The notes beneath the pieces are model-generated. The model made no database searches. It was not told the DNA's origin and was given only the letters and a program-made list of their open reading frames with translations. A stretch of DNA of 64,000 nt from Delphinapterus leucas (Eukaryota > Chordata > Mammalia > Artiodactyla > Monodontidae). Both the position numbers and the translations under genes were made by a program. Shown piece after piece: positions 35,131 to 48,087 of this stretch (its first letter is position 1; the number at the start of each line of letters is the position of its first letter). The stretch lies in NCBI RefSeq assembly GCF_002288925.2, contig NW_022098031.1, positions 10,879,251 to 10,943,250 on the forward strand. Direction: 5' to 3'.

Positions 35131-36959
35131 CAATACTTCAAAGTCACATCTCATTTTTGACTAGCAATGGAGCATTCTTATTGATCAAACTTCCTATTTG
35201 CCAGATTTAGCTCCAAATGATGTTTGATTCTATCAACAAATGAAATCTGTCTTCAAAAAGAATGATGTTTTGTTAGCACTGTGGCTTTTCAAAAGATATG
35301 TATCAGTTGCTAAAATCAATTCAAAAAGAGGAACTCCCAAAATGGTTTGCATCATTAAAATAAGTGATCAGCTTCCTAAGTTTTCTACTTTGAAATGGGT
35401 AACACCCATTTGTGTGTATATACATGCGTGTTTGTTTTTTAAAAATCTGTCCTTATATTTATTGTCACATCTCATATATTTATTTAAATAACAGGGAATT
35501 TGGGGAGTTTCCTGTCAGATTTTTATAATCAGAAAATACCAAACTGCTTGTATTTCTTCCACTTCATCATTGGGGCTTTATGATCCAGATAGTCCTAGGC
35601 AAATCTGCAAATTATGCAAAATGTGTTGCCGCATCCCCTTCTTTCAGCACTTCCCTTTAATTATTTCTCCATCTACTCTTCTCCTCACTCAAAAATGCCA
35701 AGGGTTCAGAGAGCCTCAGCAGCCACGTGTAGAGCAAGTTCAAGGTCCCACCCTGTCCTATCCTTTCTGGGTGATCCTTTCATGTGCTGCAAAATTATCC
35801 TTCTTTTTAGCTATCTGACCAAAATTCTATTCTGACAGGATAACCAATAGCATGTAATTTTAAGGAAAAAAGACAGCAGAGGAAAATGAATCCACAGCAA
35901 GGTGTGAATGACTGATAAATCTAGCTAAATATAGAGGTCCTGGCACTAGCACTGATATTCAGAAAGAGAAATTTATTAGGCCAAAAGGAGTATATTCATT
36001 TTGGGCTGAATACCATTCTTGTCCTTCCTCAACTGTAACAGATCCTACATGGGGACCTTTCTTGTCCTCACTCAACTGAAGCTTATCTTACATCAATGGC
36101 TGGACATTAGTCTAAGATGACACTAGATACCTGCTTCCATTTTTGGAGTATTGTGGGAGCACTTACTTATTTTGGTTGGCAAAGGACGGGGAGGAGGAGG
36201 TGGGGGGAGGCAAGTCTTCCAAGGAGACCCTCAGGTGTGTCCATGAGAAATGCACTGAATTTATTATTCTGGAGAGGATTGTTTGTTGTGGTGGTGGTGG
36301 TTGTTTTTGTTTGTTTTTAATAGGAAGAAACTGAAAACCTTAAGTGGTCTTTACCTTGTTGCCTTTAACTATGCTTTTGATTTATAGGGTGTCTGTGGTT
36401 CCCTGACACACCAACTTTTCTGCCAGTTTCAAAGTGAAATAGTATTGGGGGCATGCCACCTAGTGGCGATAGCTTTTGGTTTATTGCTCATTGGAAGAAA
36501 GTAAACCAAGTCCTAGTAAATCAGTCTCCTAGGCTTGAAAGTCACACAGAGGCCATCTGGGTCATCCTTTAGCTTTTACGTAAGCAGGCAAGTATATCAC
36601 CTTTTCTGTGGACCCGAGACAGAAAAGACAGGCAGTTCAAAGCCGCTGGGGCTCAGAAGCCCACTGACTCCCAATTCCCTGGTGAAATTTGAACTTCAGC
36701 GGCCTGCCTGCCTGGGGACACAACCCTGTATCCCCACAGGCTTTTTGGCAGTCCCAGCAACAAATGTTTGGAAGAGGACAAGGTTCTTTCTGGGTCCTGG
36801 CCTCGACTTACTGCCTGTCCTCTCTCTGACCTCTTTTCTTCCCTCTCCCTCCACCCATACCCCCCTTTCTCGGCTGCTGCTGGCCTGTCCACATTCCCTG
36901 CTGCGTTTACTGCTTTTCTTCCATGGTCATGCTTTATGTCCCTAAGAATCACCATATAA
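35131..36959. other. Unassigned stretch with a CTCF-like motif
   Basis: No gene or confident repeat. A near-direct duplication around 36020 and 36060 (cttgtcct-c-ctcaactg) is visible. An open frame at 36535-36945 (136 codons) has no known domain. Confidence 0.45.
36455..36466 (-). promoter_or_regulatory. Candidate CTCF core motif
   Basis: GCCACCTAGTGG on the plus strand fits the reverse CTCF core GCC-M-Y-CT-R-S-TGG at all twelve positions; the forward motif reads on the minus strand. Flanking positions fit only partly. Occupancy cannot be judged from sequence. Confidence 0.4.
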
Positions 36960-37260
36960 TTCTTCTAAAAACTTGCCACAATTTCCTTTTTAAATTTCAT
37001 TTTTACTTTTTCACCCGAAAAGGAAAAGGATTTATTCTTAATGTGGAACACTTAGAAAATGGAGAAAATCACACACAGACACCACACCACCATCATCTAG
37101 AGATAATCACTGTTAACATTTTGGCAAAAATCCTTACTGCCCCCTTTTCCTTATTTGTGTGTGCCTGTAGTTTTTAAAAAACAAAGAACAAAAATGATAT
37201 AAAATACTTCTCACTTAGTGATAGATCATGAGCATTTTCTCATGTCAAAAAATGTTCTTC
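36960..37260. repeat. Old L1-type fragment
   Basis: catcatctagagataatcac, tgttaacattttggcaaaaa and tcatgagcattttctcatgt belong to a common old L1-linked repeat. Confidence 0.5.
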
Positions 37261-37374
37261 TATTACACGATTTTAGTAACTGCATCATAGGATACACCAG
37301 AAGGTACTTAATTACTGTTAAATTCCAGGAAAGTGAGAATGGTGGGGAATATTTTAAATTCATAGTCACATTCA

Positions 37375-37600
37375 GTTCATACTTTATTGCACATCTGTTG
37401 TGTGCTATGCTCCTGCACAAGGCAATTTTCATATTCATAATCACATTTAACCTTCACAGGGTCCCTATGACCACCTACGAAGCACTGCGATGACATTTTG
37501 CAGAAGAGGAAATTGAAGGTCTGAGAAGTTAAGTAGCTCGACCTAGATCACACAATCTGTAAGGGGGAGACACAGAGAAAGAAAACTTTGGTCCTTGGAT
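37375..37600 (-). repeat. MIR, reverse
   Basis: gttgtgtgctatgctcctgc, ttgcagaagaggaaattgaa, aagtagctcgacctagatca follow reverse MIR. Confidence 0.7.
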
Positions 37601-37809
37601 CTACAGCCCCTCAGCCACTTCCTGAGGTCTTAGTAGATCCTAAGCATGAACATAGCTTCTCTGAGATTCTCTCTTTGTTCTCTTGATATGACTAGAGAGA
37701 ACCTCCTACAAGGAGGCTAGCGTCAAAAGACCTTAGAGCCAAGATGGGGAATGTGAAATAGGGTATGAGAAAGTGGAAGGAGAGCCACCTAGGAAAGGAC
37801 TCCTGGGTT

Positions 37810-38015
37810 TTCACAGCCCCAAGAACAATAATTGCTAAGTGCTCTGTATACATTCTCCAGTTTTATTCTCACAAAACATACTAATAGAATCTTATTTTAA
37901 GGTTAGAGCAGTAGTTGGTCCAAGGTCACCCTGCTGGTAGGTGGCAGAGGCAGAATTAGAACCCAGTTTGTCTGACTCCAAAGCCTTCTCAACTGCTATA
38001 CAAACTTCCTCTCCA
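37810..38015 (-). repeat. MIR, reverse
   Basis: tggtccaaggtcaccctgct, ggcagaggcagaattagaac and gtctgactccaaagccttct are clear reverse MIR blocks. Confidence 0.8.
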
Positions 38016-38519
38016 TGTCAACTAGTTCTAAGAATTTTATAGTGATATGGTCACAGGTCTTATTACCCCTGGTTTTGAAGGTGTGTTTGAAGGGAGCTAC
38101 GGGACAGATGAATGAAGAGGAAGAGACTGAGACAGAAGACTAAAGTGAAACAAAGCCCAGAAAAAATATAAAAAGCCTGAAAAAATGCCAGTTGCAATGA
38201 AAGTAACCTATGGGTAAGATGGACTGGTAATCTTCGACACAAAGTTTGGAAGGCAATGCTGACCCGTTGAAAATGCTAAAATTTTGGCTTTTCTTGTTTT
38301 GTAAGCAAAGGCGAAACATGTGAATAGTAGTTAGCAATGGTTTTTCCTCCATACAATGCTAGTACATTTTTCAAAAATGATTAGCTCAAAATAGTCATAT
38401 TACTTATCATGAAACCAATGAAATAGTCTTTCATACTGATTATTTCACAAATTTATACTGTAGAATGAAAGATGAGCAGAAATACTACTTTTCAGGCATT
38501 GTGCCCATTTGGACTGCTC
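38016..38519. other. Unassigned stretch
   Basis: Nothing recognised on either strand. Confidence 0.5.
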
Positions 38520-38660
38520 CTGTCTTGGTTTTTTAATCTCTGAAATAAAATGGATAATATTCTCTACTTCACAGGCATTGTGAAAATTAAAGAATAAATA
38601 CTAAGAGCTTGGGGAGGGATTAAAGGGGTATGTTAGCATATGCTATCATTATATTCTCAT
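38520..38660 (+). repeat. MIR 3' fragment
   Basis: atctctgaaataaaatggat, ctacttcacaggcattgtg and aagaataaatactaagagc fit the MIR 3' half. Confidence 0.6.
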
Positions 38661-39964
38661 TCCTATTCTGAAGTCATAATGCTCTGATGGTGACACGGTT
38701 AGTCATCACCATGGAAACCAATGATATATGCTATCTTTTGCTCTGGGGCCTCTCTCCATCCTCCAGGCAGTTGCAGAGACTGCCGCAAAAATAAGATTAA
38801 CTCCCTCTTCTTACCATTTTTAAGTTCTTTCACTGGTTTACAAATGCCTTCTCTACTAAACTTTTCCTTGAATGCATTCCTATACCTCCACCACCATCTT
38901 TCTTCTCTTGATTATCCCCTACTCATTTCCATAGGCATGATTCTGGGCAGCATTTTTTTTTCTATTTCTTTGTTCACTTCTACATTGTTCTTCTTTTCCT
39001 CCTTCTAGGTGGGAGCAATCTTTGTTGATTCACCAAGTTGTTCCTTATCCCTCTCAATGTTTGCATGGAGAAGCCAAGCTTAATGCTATGAACTTTGTTA
39101 TTGCAGCCAATTACTGCGATTTCAATGTCTGTGTGGTGTTTCGCTTTTCCCATCCTGCAAATAATCCCCTTTAAAACATTCTCTCACTTTGGTTTCTCAT
39201 TCCCAGCAGGAGGCTAGCATCTAAGCGGCTGACATCTTGCTGCAGAGTGGCTGCGAGTATGTGAAAAGCACTACAAAACTGCAGGAGCGGCTGGCTAAGC
39301 CTCTGACAGGGAGGAAGAACAGGGAGCTTGGCTGTAAAGTGGGTGCTCTGAGGACAAGTTTTCCTGTCTTTAAAATCTCTGTACCTGGCCTGGTTCTAAC
39401 TCAAGTTCAGGCCCGAGTAAAAGCAGGCCTGTGTATCTCCTGAAGTTCTGGGCAGCGCCCAGTGCGGGGGGCCAGTGGGGGTTGTTGGGCAGGACTTCAG
39501 GTGCCATCCTTCCCTTAGCTTGCCAATCTGGGGCTGGAAGTGAAAGCCTTGAGTTGACGTCTATGTCTGGCTTAACTCCCGGTGCCCACATGCACCTTCT
39601 CCCTCTGCCTGCCAGATGATCTTCTCAATGCTGGTTCTCATCCCAAATGCCAAGCTGAAGGTAGGATAAGTCATTGCATTACTCTCCCACACCCCAGCAT
39701 TTGCAGGGGGCAGGTGACCAGAGGCAAGGCTGGCTGAAGCCTCATTTAGTCCCTCTGGTTTTGCAGGCACAAAGGAACTAGAATGAGTTGAATCTAAAGT
39801 TAAACTAAACCAGAGGACAGAAAGCCATTCGCTTGGTGTCCTCTATGGTAATCTGCCCTTTTAGAATAAGAGACAAGTGGGCGGCAGTGGCCCTCATGGC
39901 TCACAGCGGGCCCCAGGACCTTCAGCATTTCCTGCATTTCCCTCCCATCTCCCTCATTGCAATG
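38661..39964. other. Unassigned stretch with an X-box motif
   Basis: No gene or confident repeat recognised. Contains the X-box at 38705-38718. Confidence 0.45.
38705..38718 (+). promoter_or_regulatory. Candidate RFX X-box
   Basis: ATCACC-AT-GGAAAC matches RYYNYY-N(1-3)-RRNRAC at all fixed positions and includes the strong half CCATGGAAAC. It is about 17.8 kb upstream of the MDM1 ATG. Motif-only evidence. Confidence 0.35.
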
Positions 39965-40130
39965 AACCCTGTAACATGCCATGCCAGGCACTGTATTAAG
40001 TGCTTTACATACATCTCTTAACTGTATACCTACAATAATTACTATTATTATTTTAATAAACACTATTATTATGTGTTATTATTTCATTTTTATAGATGAT
40101 GAAACAGGTTCCCTAACCATTTTGTAACTC
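39965..40130 (-). repeat. MIR, reverse, with AT-rich expansion
   Basis: catgccaggcactgtattaa, taagtgctttacatacatct and ttttatagatgatgaaacag are reverse MIR; a tta-rich stretch sits between. Confidence 0.72.
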
Positions 40131-41784
40131 AGGGCTTGATACATATTGAGGGCTCAAGAATGTTTGTTATTTAACTGAAAATTTGACCAGTTCTAGGGAG
40201 TTAGTCCCATCATGGTGGAAACCCTGGACTGGGATGAAGGCAACTGTTTTCCTTAAGAGTATGGAGATATTGACTCAACACTAGTCTCCAGGAGTTTTCT
40301 GAGGGCTACTTTCCCTTGACCCTCTTATAGTCCTTGGCTGGGTCTGAAAATTAAACTGAAAAAGACAGATTAACATACCAAAAAAAGCATACAAATTTGT
40401 TGAATATGTTTTATGTGATATGGGAAACTTCATAAGGAAATGAAGATCTGAAGAAACAGTTAGACCTATGTAATTTTATGCTAGGTTTGATGAAGAGTGG
40501 TCAATGTCGAAATATGATACGTTAGGGAGTATGAAGCATGTATAGTAAACTGGGGCAAACTTAACAAGGTCTGTTTGTTAGGATTCTTTAAGGGTCCATT
40601 TGTCTTCGGAGGTAATGGTATTCCTTTCGCCTGGGGTATAGGGAAGGTACCTCTCACATGAGGGTTTTATGACTTTTCTGGGGAGAAGGCTGTGGAGGGA
40701 GAAGGTGAGGGTGACCTTCCTGTTTCTGCTGTTTTCTCAAACTCCTTCAGCTGAAAATATTCAATATGCCAAGATGCCATATTTTGGGGTAGCAAGTTCC
40801 GAACCCCATCAGGGTCAGTCAGCCTTCTCTTTGCTGCTACTTGATTACAGAGTGGCTAGAAAAATCCCTTCCAATTACTTTGTAATGCTCAGATTTGTTA
40901 GGTTCTATTTCAGCACGCCACAATGTGTTGACAGGTGCAGCTTGTAAAGACATCTGTGTGGCCCAATATACTGGCTTCAATCAGGGAAGACGGTTTCTTC
41001 ACTGCAGGGCATCCTCCAACCTTTAATATGCTAACATGCATTGAGTATCTCCTAAAGGGGGACATAAATGTTTCATCAATTCTAAGCAGCACTTTCCTCC
41101 CACATTTTGTCATCTCTGAAGCTAGGATGTTTCTTATGGACAGAGGCATCTTCCAGTGGCTGTTCATCAAGCAGCAGTTGTGCAATGGTAGACACTGCGT
41201 GGGCACATATGAACTTGGTCAGAGCTGTTGTCGTCATACGTCAGTTGAATTAGGAACATTCTTAGAACAACATATGTGATGTTTAATTGCTCTTTAAAAT
41301 GTCTTTATAAAGATGACACCATGATTTGGCGCTGGAATGAAAAGTTACTGTATATGCCAAGAGGTATGGAAACAGAGCAGTGGGCGTGTATGTATGATGT
41401 TATAGCAGCCAAAATTCATCATGCCGGGTTAACAGCCATGCCATATTTTCTTGCAAAACAATAACCAAGTGCTTGATAGAACTTAAGAAAGGACAATACC
41501 CAGTGGTTGAGGCTATATTGTGTTATTGAGGTAGGTGCAAAATGACTGCCCACCACAGGCCAGAGAGCAATGCAACAAAACTCAGGAGAACTGCCAAATC
41601 CCTAGAAGAGCATCGTGTCCTAGTTTAATTGGCATTGCTTTTTCTTTCTTAGTGGTATGTAATCGATAGTTTATAGGTTTGATGAAATATGTTAGTGTAA
41701 AGCATTTCCAATCTTATTTGACCACAGACTCTTGTTTCCTCAGGAACATCTCTTGGAACCAGTGTTTTGTGGAATATAATTATG
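40131..41784. other. Unassigned stretch
   Basis: No repeat identified with confidence. Overlapping frames at 40910-41279 (98 minus, 114 plus codons) have no known domain or splice context. Confidence 0.45.
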
Positions 41785-42040
41785 ATGATACCTACCACTT
41801 ATGATCGCCCAGTCACTTTAAATACTTCACCTATATTACTGAAATGAATCCTCACTACCATCTCATGAAGTAGGCACTATGATTATCTATCTCCACACTG
41901 CAAATGAGGAAACCAGGGCATGTGGAGATTGACAAACTTGCCTAAAATCACACAGCTGGTGTAGTAGAGCCAGGATTCAAACGCAGGCAGGTGGCCCCAA
42001 AGTGTGCGTACTTTACCACCACAGCAACGTAGTTGGGGAA
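41785..42040 (-). repeat. MIR, reverse
   Basis: gaatcctcactaccatctca, ctgcaaatgaggaaaccagg, aatcacacagctggtgtag and gagccaggattcaaacgcag are clear reverse MIR. Confidence 0.82.
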
Positions 42041-45000
42041 ACTCTGTTCTAGCCACAGACTGGAGGAGGAGAGTGCAGCCAATCTGACCCATGGTTAAAA
42101 AATGAGTAAGTACCACAACTCCCACTGACTCTTAAAATATTCAGCAGGAACCTACAAGGGGAAAAAAAAAAAGATTTTCCTGCTCTTTGCTGATACTGTG
42201 AATACATTATTTCCTTTTGTATATACCTAGACAATCTGCATTCCCTCCAGGTTATGAAGATTAAGAAGAAAGTCACTTTCAGTGGAATACTGAAGCACTA
42301 CAAATGTAATCTGAATAAAATGCCAGGAACAAACCAAATAAATATCAGCCCCAATTCAGGTCATACCTGAATGCTCTGAAAGGGTCCATTACCTTACAGG
42401 TTTGCTGCTCTAGTGAAGGGTAAGCTAGTGCTTTTTTTCACGGGGTGAGGGGTGGTGGTGGTGATTTACAGAAATAAGACCACTTTGTGCCACTCTTCCC
42501 ATCTCTTTTGACTAGCTACTATTTGTGAGATAAATTTCAGTGAACCAGATGGACTTAACTGATAGGTGTAACAATCTCCTATTAGCTCAGCCCCTAGGGA
42601 AGAGGCAGGTGACAGAATGATTTTGGCAGTGAAATGAAACTGAGAACAAAAGGTGGTGTCATTGCTTGGAGCAGCAATGCTCTTCAGGCCCCATCAGCTC
42701 AAGTTTCCCAGGCAGGTGACTGTGAGGACGATTCTGCATATTCCATCTCCCTAAGAGGTTTTGAACTCTGCAATGGGCTTTCTCCACATGTGGGTTGCTT
42801 CCTGAGATTAGTTTGGCCTTCCTGAGATCTGTCTGGCCTTATAAAAGCTGCAAGTGAATACAACAACTAGTACCTATGGTAATTTAAGGAAATTATACTC
42901 TTCAGGAGACAAAATGCTGTCCAATTGCTCTTTATCTGTGCCAGCTGGGTAAGAAAGGAAGATGATTCATAGCCCAGTCCAGTGGGACCAGTGGAAGGCT
43001 TGATTACACCTTGGTTCCAGGCTGTCTTGTGGAGCAAATGCCTTGGCGTTTGTGGGGTCCAGAAGGACTGTAATGATTAAACCTAGTCCAAGATTTAGCT
43101 TGGCATTGGCTTTTATGAGAGAGAACACACAGGTGTCAGACCAGTTGTGGACAGGATCTTTTCTGTACATCACCCAAGAAGGATGAAAGATATGGATTCC
43201 ACTTTAATATGTGAATTGTAGCTGCAAAAGAAATCAGATGGAGATGGCTATCTTTATGGCAGCTGGCTAAATGGCAGCTGGCTAAAATAAAAACAAAGGA
43301 GACATTACAATTTCCGGGGTTAAGAGAAAGCTAACAAATGGAAAGTTCATTACAATAACTCATCCTTGTGTACAACAGCTGCTCCATACATATATTATGG
43401 TACAAACCAATTGGTAATAAAATTTTGACAGGGTTCATTACACTAAGTTTATAAGTCAAGCGTTTGGGCTTAAGCATTAGGGACACTTTTTGTTCCGGAA
43501 AGCTGCAAACTAGAAGGACTTGATAAGAAAGTACTAGAAAGAGTCCACCTGTTAGATATTATTCATGTTTCCTTTGAACATACTATACAAGGCATGTATA
43601 GTTACAGAGAGAGTATCTGAGGAGATTAAAAACCATGGTTATATTAATGCACGCCTGTCTCAGGCGAACTGTATTCACTTTTCTGTCACAATGTATGCTT
43701 CCTGCAGCTTCTCTGCTTCATCTGGCAGGTTGCCTTTGGAATCTGTAATGCCTCAAGTCACTTTCAGCAGTGTTGGACGATAGAAGCCATTAAGGCAGAA
43801 TAGATGCTAGAGGCAAGATAGCGAATAATCCACTTGAACGCCAGTCAGGAATGCCTGTGGCAGCTCAAACCTCCTCACACGCAAATATTTTTCTGGAGGT
43901 AGGATGACATATAACTAACTACTGTTTCAAAGTGCTATTAATTGTTTGTAATAAAATGAAATGTGAAGTTTCCCACCTGTATGGAAATCATCTGAGCTTA
44001 GCAAAAACATATTCAAATACTAATGAGGTGGTATGAAATATTAATTATATTACAAGGCTTCTTAATTCTCATTTCATTTTTTAACTTACTACTGTAAGCA
44101 AAGATAACCATTTCAAGAACTTTTTAACCAGGTCTGCAAAACCTGTGTGGCAACCAGGGCAGATCCTCTGAAGGGCCAGCCTCTTACTGGGCAGAGCTTT
44201 CTGAGGTAACAGGCCACTGTTTTTCCCTCCTCTAACAAAAAGCCAAGAGGTACAGATTCCTATTCAGGCCACAGAAAATGACTGATTTGTTCAACTCTTC
44301 AACTCACCACCTTAGTTGTGTGCTGGAGACAAGCTACAGTCTTTCCTTCATACACAGGAGGTGATGAGTGTCGTGGGGAGGGGAAATCCCAGCTTTTGGG
44401 GATGGTGCTTTCAGTGTTAAGAGGGCAGGCTCTTCAGCCAGCCATGGAGGGACCACTTGGCCCTATTGCACTCTCTTCTGAAGAGTGAAGACCTAGAGTT
44501 CAGGTAGGTGTGGGCGAGTTGTTATTTGCGGGGAATACTTAACTGATTTTCAGACACAAGTTAATACAGCCCTTCATCATTTGTATATATACAAACTGTT
44601 CCTTGTGGCAAGATAAAGAAAACAGTACGTGACTTTCAGAGCATGCCATGGAACATGAGCCTCCTAGGGCAGGGCAATTGCCAATTTACACAGTTGTTAT
44701 TTCATAACAACTGATGGTTTTGGTTGGGTGAGCTCTCAAAGCGATCCTAGTGACCTCACTTATAAAATGGGAGTGGGGAGGTGGAAGGTGGGATGAGATG
44801 CTTTTTCAGATCATCTCTGTGATTCATTTAGAATCAGAAAAATAAAGAGAAGACAAATTGCATCATTGTTTTTTAAGTGGTCCCTATTTATTACTTTCCC
44901 TTCACAACCCAGAAATGCAGTTATTATATTTTGTATAACAAGTGAGGATGAATCCTAGGATTTCTTTTCCTTGGGTATTCAATGTATTTTCTACAATATA

Positions 45001-45049
45001 GTCTTCGTAGATTATATTTTGCATTCCTTCATATATCTCCATATGTAAA
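42041..45049. other. Unassigned stretch with two tiny tandem duplications
   Basis: Two-copy tandems: ttcctgagat... at about 42798-42840 (21-base period) and atggcagctggctaa at 43256-43285 (15-base period). A MIR-like scrap lies at 44750-44830. No gene found. Confidence 0.45.
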
Positions 45050-45245
45050 GATTACTCTGGGTCAGCAATTAATCATGGACGAGTTACTTAATCTCTCTGT
45101 GCCTCAGTTAACTTGGTTGTAAAATGGGGTTAATAATATTTCTACTTTATAAAATTATTGTGAGGATTAAACAAATTAATAAATGTAAAACTCCTTAGAT
45201 GAGTACTTGGTATATAATGTGTATTATTATTATTACTATTATTTT
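45050..45245 (+). repeat. MIR element
   Basis: ttacttaatctctctgtgcc, ttgtaaaatggggttaataa and attgtgaggattaaacaaat are canonical MIR blocks. Confidence 0.82.
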
Positions 45246-45439
45246 ATATTCTCATCAAGGCTTTCTGAATCTTTACCATTTACTTATGTCTTCCCTATGT
45301 GTATAGTAGGGAAGAGGTGGAGCAGGAATGCTGAAGTTTAGGAAACATTACAACCTTCCAGGATCTTATCTAATACACACAAAATATGACATATTTAAAA
45401 CTACATGGAGTAATATGCTACAATATGTAATCCGAATCA

Positions 45440-45870
45440 AATGCTGGTTTTAGGTGCTGCAGTAACACAAAGAATGAGATTAAGTGGGTTTATGCTCTTC
45501 AGGGAGAGGGCTGAGTTTGAGCTGGGCTGAAGAACAGGTAAAACTGAGTTGGATGAAGAAAAGTGAGGAGGGCATTCCAGATGAGGACAACATGCAAGAA
45601 AGCAGAGGCCAGAAAGAGTGTGAGATGGTCTTGGGGCAGTGGGCAAAAGAGCTGGCAAAGCAGAAGAGTGGAAGGAAATAAGATTGCACAGAATGGAGCT
45701 TCATTATGGAAGTTCTAGACAATTCTCTCTACTTAGAGGACTCTCCACCTTATGGAAGTGGAAAGAGAGGAGAACAGCAAGCTTCTGAGTGAAGGACAGA
45801 GCAACAGACAGAGACTCTTAGAAGATTTCCAGGGCTCGGGGGTTGGAGGCTGAGCCCGTGGAGACTACTG
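45440..45870 (-). repeat. LINE-2 fragment, reverse
   Basis: gagggcattccagatgagga and gcaagaaagcagaggccaga match reverse L2. It probably belongs with 46460-46900, split by a MIR. Confidence 0.55.
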
Positions 45871-46189
45871 AGGAGGTGGCTGCTCTGGCTGTGGCAGTGC
45901 GAGGACATGGGGGCCAATGGGGGCCAGTCCAGGGCACAGCAGAGGGAGGGAGAGGAAAGAAAAAGAGTAAGTGGCATTTCGAGGAAAAGTCAGGCAAGTT
46001 AGCAAGGCCTGTCTGTCACTAACTGGATAAAGGAAATTAAGTAGCAGGTAAGTCAAAAATTATTTCCAATGTTCAAATCGGTGGGTCTGAGAATTAGAGA
46101 CCCCATAGAAAACTGGAGGAGAACTGATTAAAGGGGGAGAGAAGCAAATGAGTCTGGTGTTGTATAAATATAGCTGGCAGTGACAGTAT

Positions 46190-46430
46190 GACCTCCAATA
46201 ATGATAGCCGATGCTTATTATTTACTATGTGCCAGGCACTATGTGTTTTACACATATAAACTCATTTAATCCTCATGGAAACTGTTTGAGATAGGTACTA
46301 TTATTATTCCCATTTTATGAAGGACAAGAGGTTAAGCAGTTAATGCAGTTTACAGAGTTGACTGGGATTTAAACCCAAGCTGTCTGATTCCAGTGCTTGT
46401 GCTAGACCACCACTGTACTTAGTACTCTCA
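46190..46430 (-). repeat. MIR, reverse
   Basis: tactatgtgccaggcactat, ctcatttaatcctcatggaa, gataggtactattattattc and ctgtctgattccagtgctt are nearly consensus. Confidence 0.85.
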
Positions 46431-46459
46431 GGAAGTCCAAACTCTGACAGGAAGTGAAG

Positions 46460-46900
46460 ACTGAAAACAACAGTTGGGAGTCATCAGCACAGAGGTGTTA
46501 ATTGCAGTTATGGAAATGGATTAGCTTTCTGAAGAAGGCAGGCAGATAGGAGAGCAGGTGGCCAAGAATGCATCCTGGGGGAGGCCCACCCTGAGAAGTC
46601 GAGCACGGGGAATGTGCAGAGCCCCAGTGAGGGCAAACAGGCTGTACGGGGGCCAAGGGTAGGAGCCAGGAGACCATACCAGTTCAGGCGAACATTATCG
46701 GTGGCTTAGAGTTAGTATAGTATCAGTGGAGATAGTGCAAAATGATCCGATTATTGATAAACCTTGAATACATATCAGACAAGACTTGTGGATGAATTGG
46801 ATGCCAAATGTAAGAGACACAGAAAAGTTAAGGATGAAGCCAAGGTTTTCAGCCTAAACAACTAAAAGGATGGAGGGGGAAACTCTTAGATGCAAGGGTG
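46460..46900 (-). repeat. LINE-2 fragment, reverse
   Basis: gggagtcatcagcacagagg, gtgtaagagacacagaaaag-like and aggatgaagccaaggttttc are reverse L2 5' blocks. Confidence 0.6.
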
Positions 46901-47408
46901 AGAAATTAGGGGTCATTTGGATTGACTAATATTAAGATGCCTTAAAGACATACAACTGGAGATATCACATGTATTTCTTTGCTAAATAAATTTAGGGGGG
47001 CGAAATTGCATGTTCAAGTTCATTCTCATCAATACAATGCATCTATCTCAAGGGCCAGACTAGTGACCAGATTTTAAGGACCATTTCCAACCCTGAGACT
47101 TGACAATCCAATAGCCCTCTCTTCACAACTAAAGTAAAAGCTATTGATTCTCTCCTTTTAAAATTCCTACAGGATCTTTTCTTCCCCATATGTATTCCCT
47201 TCCTTTGCCACATTGCATATACCACTTACACTTCCTATACCACTTACAGTGGCTCTGTTTTCCTGACAGAACCATTCTGATATAGTATATACAGTCCTAA
47301 GAGATGTAGCAAGCACTCAATAAATATTAGACAATAATAACACTAATCAGAAAACGTATGTTCATAATAAACTTGAGACTAACAGATTAATGATGTTAGA
47401 AATGGGTG
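46901..47408. other. Unassigned stretch
   Basis: agcaagcactcaataaatat near 47310 is an L2-like end. The rest is not recognised. A short repeat of ataccacttac occurs at 47218 and 47237. Confidence 0.4.
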
Positions 47409-47771
47409 GGACTTCCCTGGTGGCGCAGTGGTTAAGAATCCACCTGCCAATGCAGGGGACACGGGTTTGAGCCCTGGTCCAGGAAGATTCCACATGCCGC
47501 AGAACAACTAAGCCTGTGTGCCACGACTACTGAGCCTGCACTCTAGAGCCTGCGAGCCACAACTACTGAGCCTGTGTGCCACAACTACTGAAGCCCGCGC
47601 ACCTAGAGCCTGTGCTCCGCAACAAGAGAAGCCACTGCAATGAGAAGCCCACGCACCACAATAAAGAGTAGTCCCCGCTTGCTGCAACTAGAGAAGCCCG
47701 CGTGCAGCAACAAAGACCCAACACAGCCAAAAATAATAAATAAATTAATTAATTAATTAAAAGAAAAAGAA
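47409..47771 (+). mobile_element. CHR-2 SINE, long form
   Basis: Complete long form with an extra copy of the 'ccacaactactgagcctgtg' block and a (ttaa)n-rich tail. The perfect 11-base duplication agaaatgggtg lies at 47398-47408 and 47772-47782. Confidence 0.94.
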
Positions 47772-47782
47772 AGAAATGGGTG

Positions 47783-48087
47783 AAGGGGGGCAAAGGTACA
47801 AACTTCCAGTTATAAAATAAGTAAGTCATGGGGACGTAATGTACAGTATGGCAACTATAATTGATAATACTATATTGCAATTTGAAAGCTGATAAGAGTA
47901 GATCTTAAAAGTCCTCATCAAAAGAAAATAATTTTTGTAAGTATGTATGAGAATAGATGTTAACTTATTGTGGTGATCGTCTTGCAGTATATACAAATAT
48001 CAAATCATTATGTTGTGCGCTTGAAGCTAATATAATGTTATATGTCAACTATACCTCAATAAGAAAAGAAAAAAGAAAGATTGTTAA
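47783..48087 (+). repeat. L1MA-type LINE-1 3' end
   Basis: ggtacaaacttccagttata, atgtacagtatggcaactat, gtggtgatcgtcttgcagta and gttatatgtcaactatacct match the 3' end of an older L1MA-like subfamily. The CHR SINE at 47409 lies at its left edge. Confidence 0.8.

Noticed and set aside
36535..36945. 136-codon plus-strand frame
   Set aside because: Low-complexity composition with no family resemblance, and an antisense frame of 100 codons overlaps it.
40910..41279. 114-codon plus and 98-codon minus frames
   Set aside because: No domain, no neighbouring exon and no retrocopy signs such as an A-tail with duplication.
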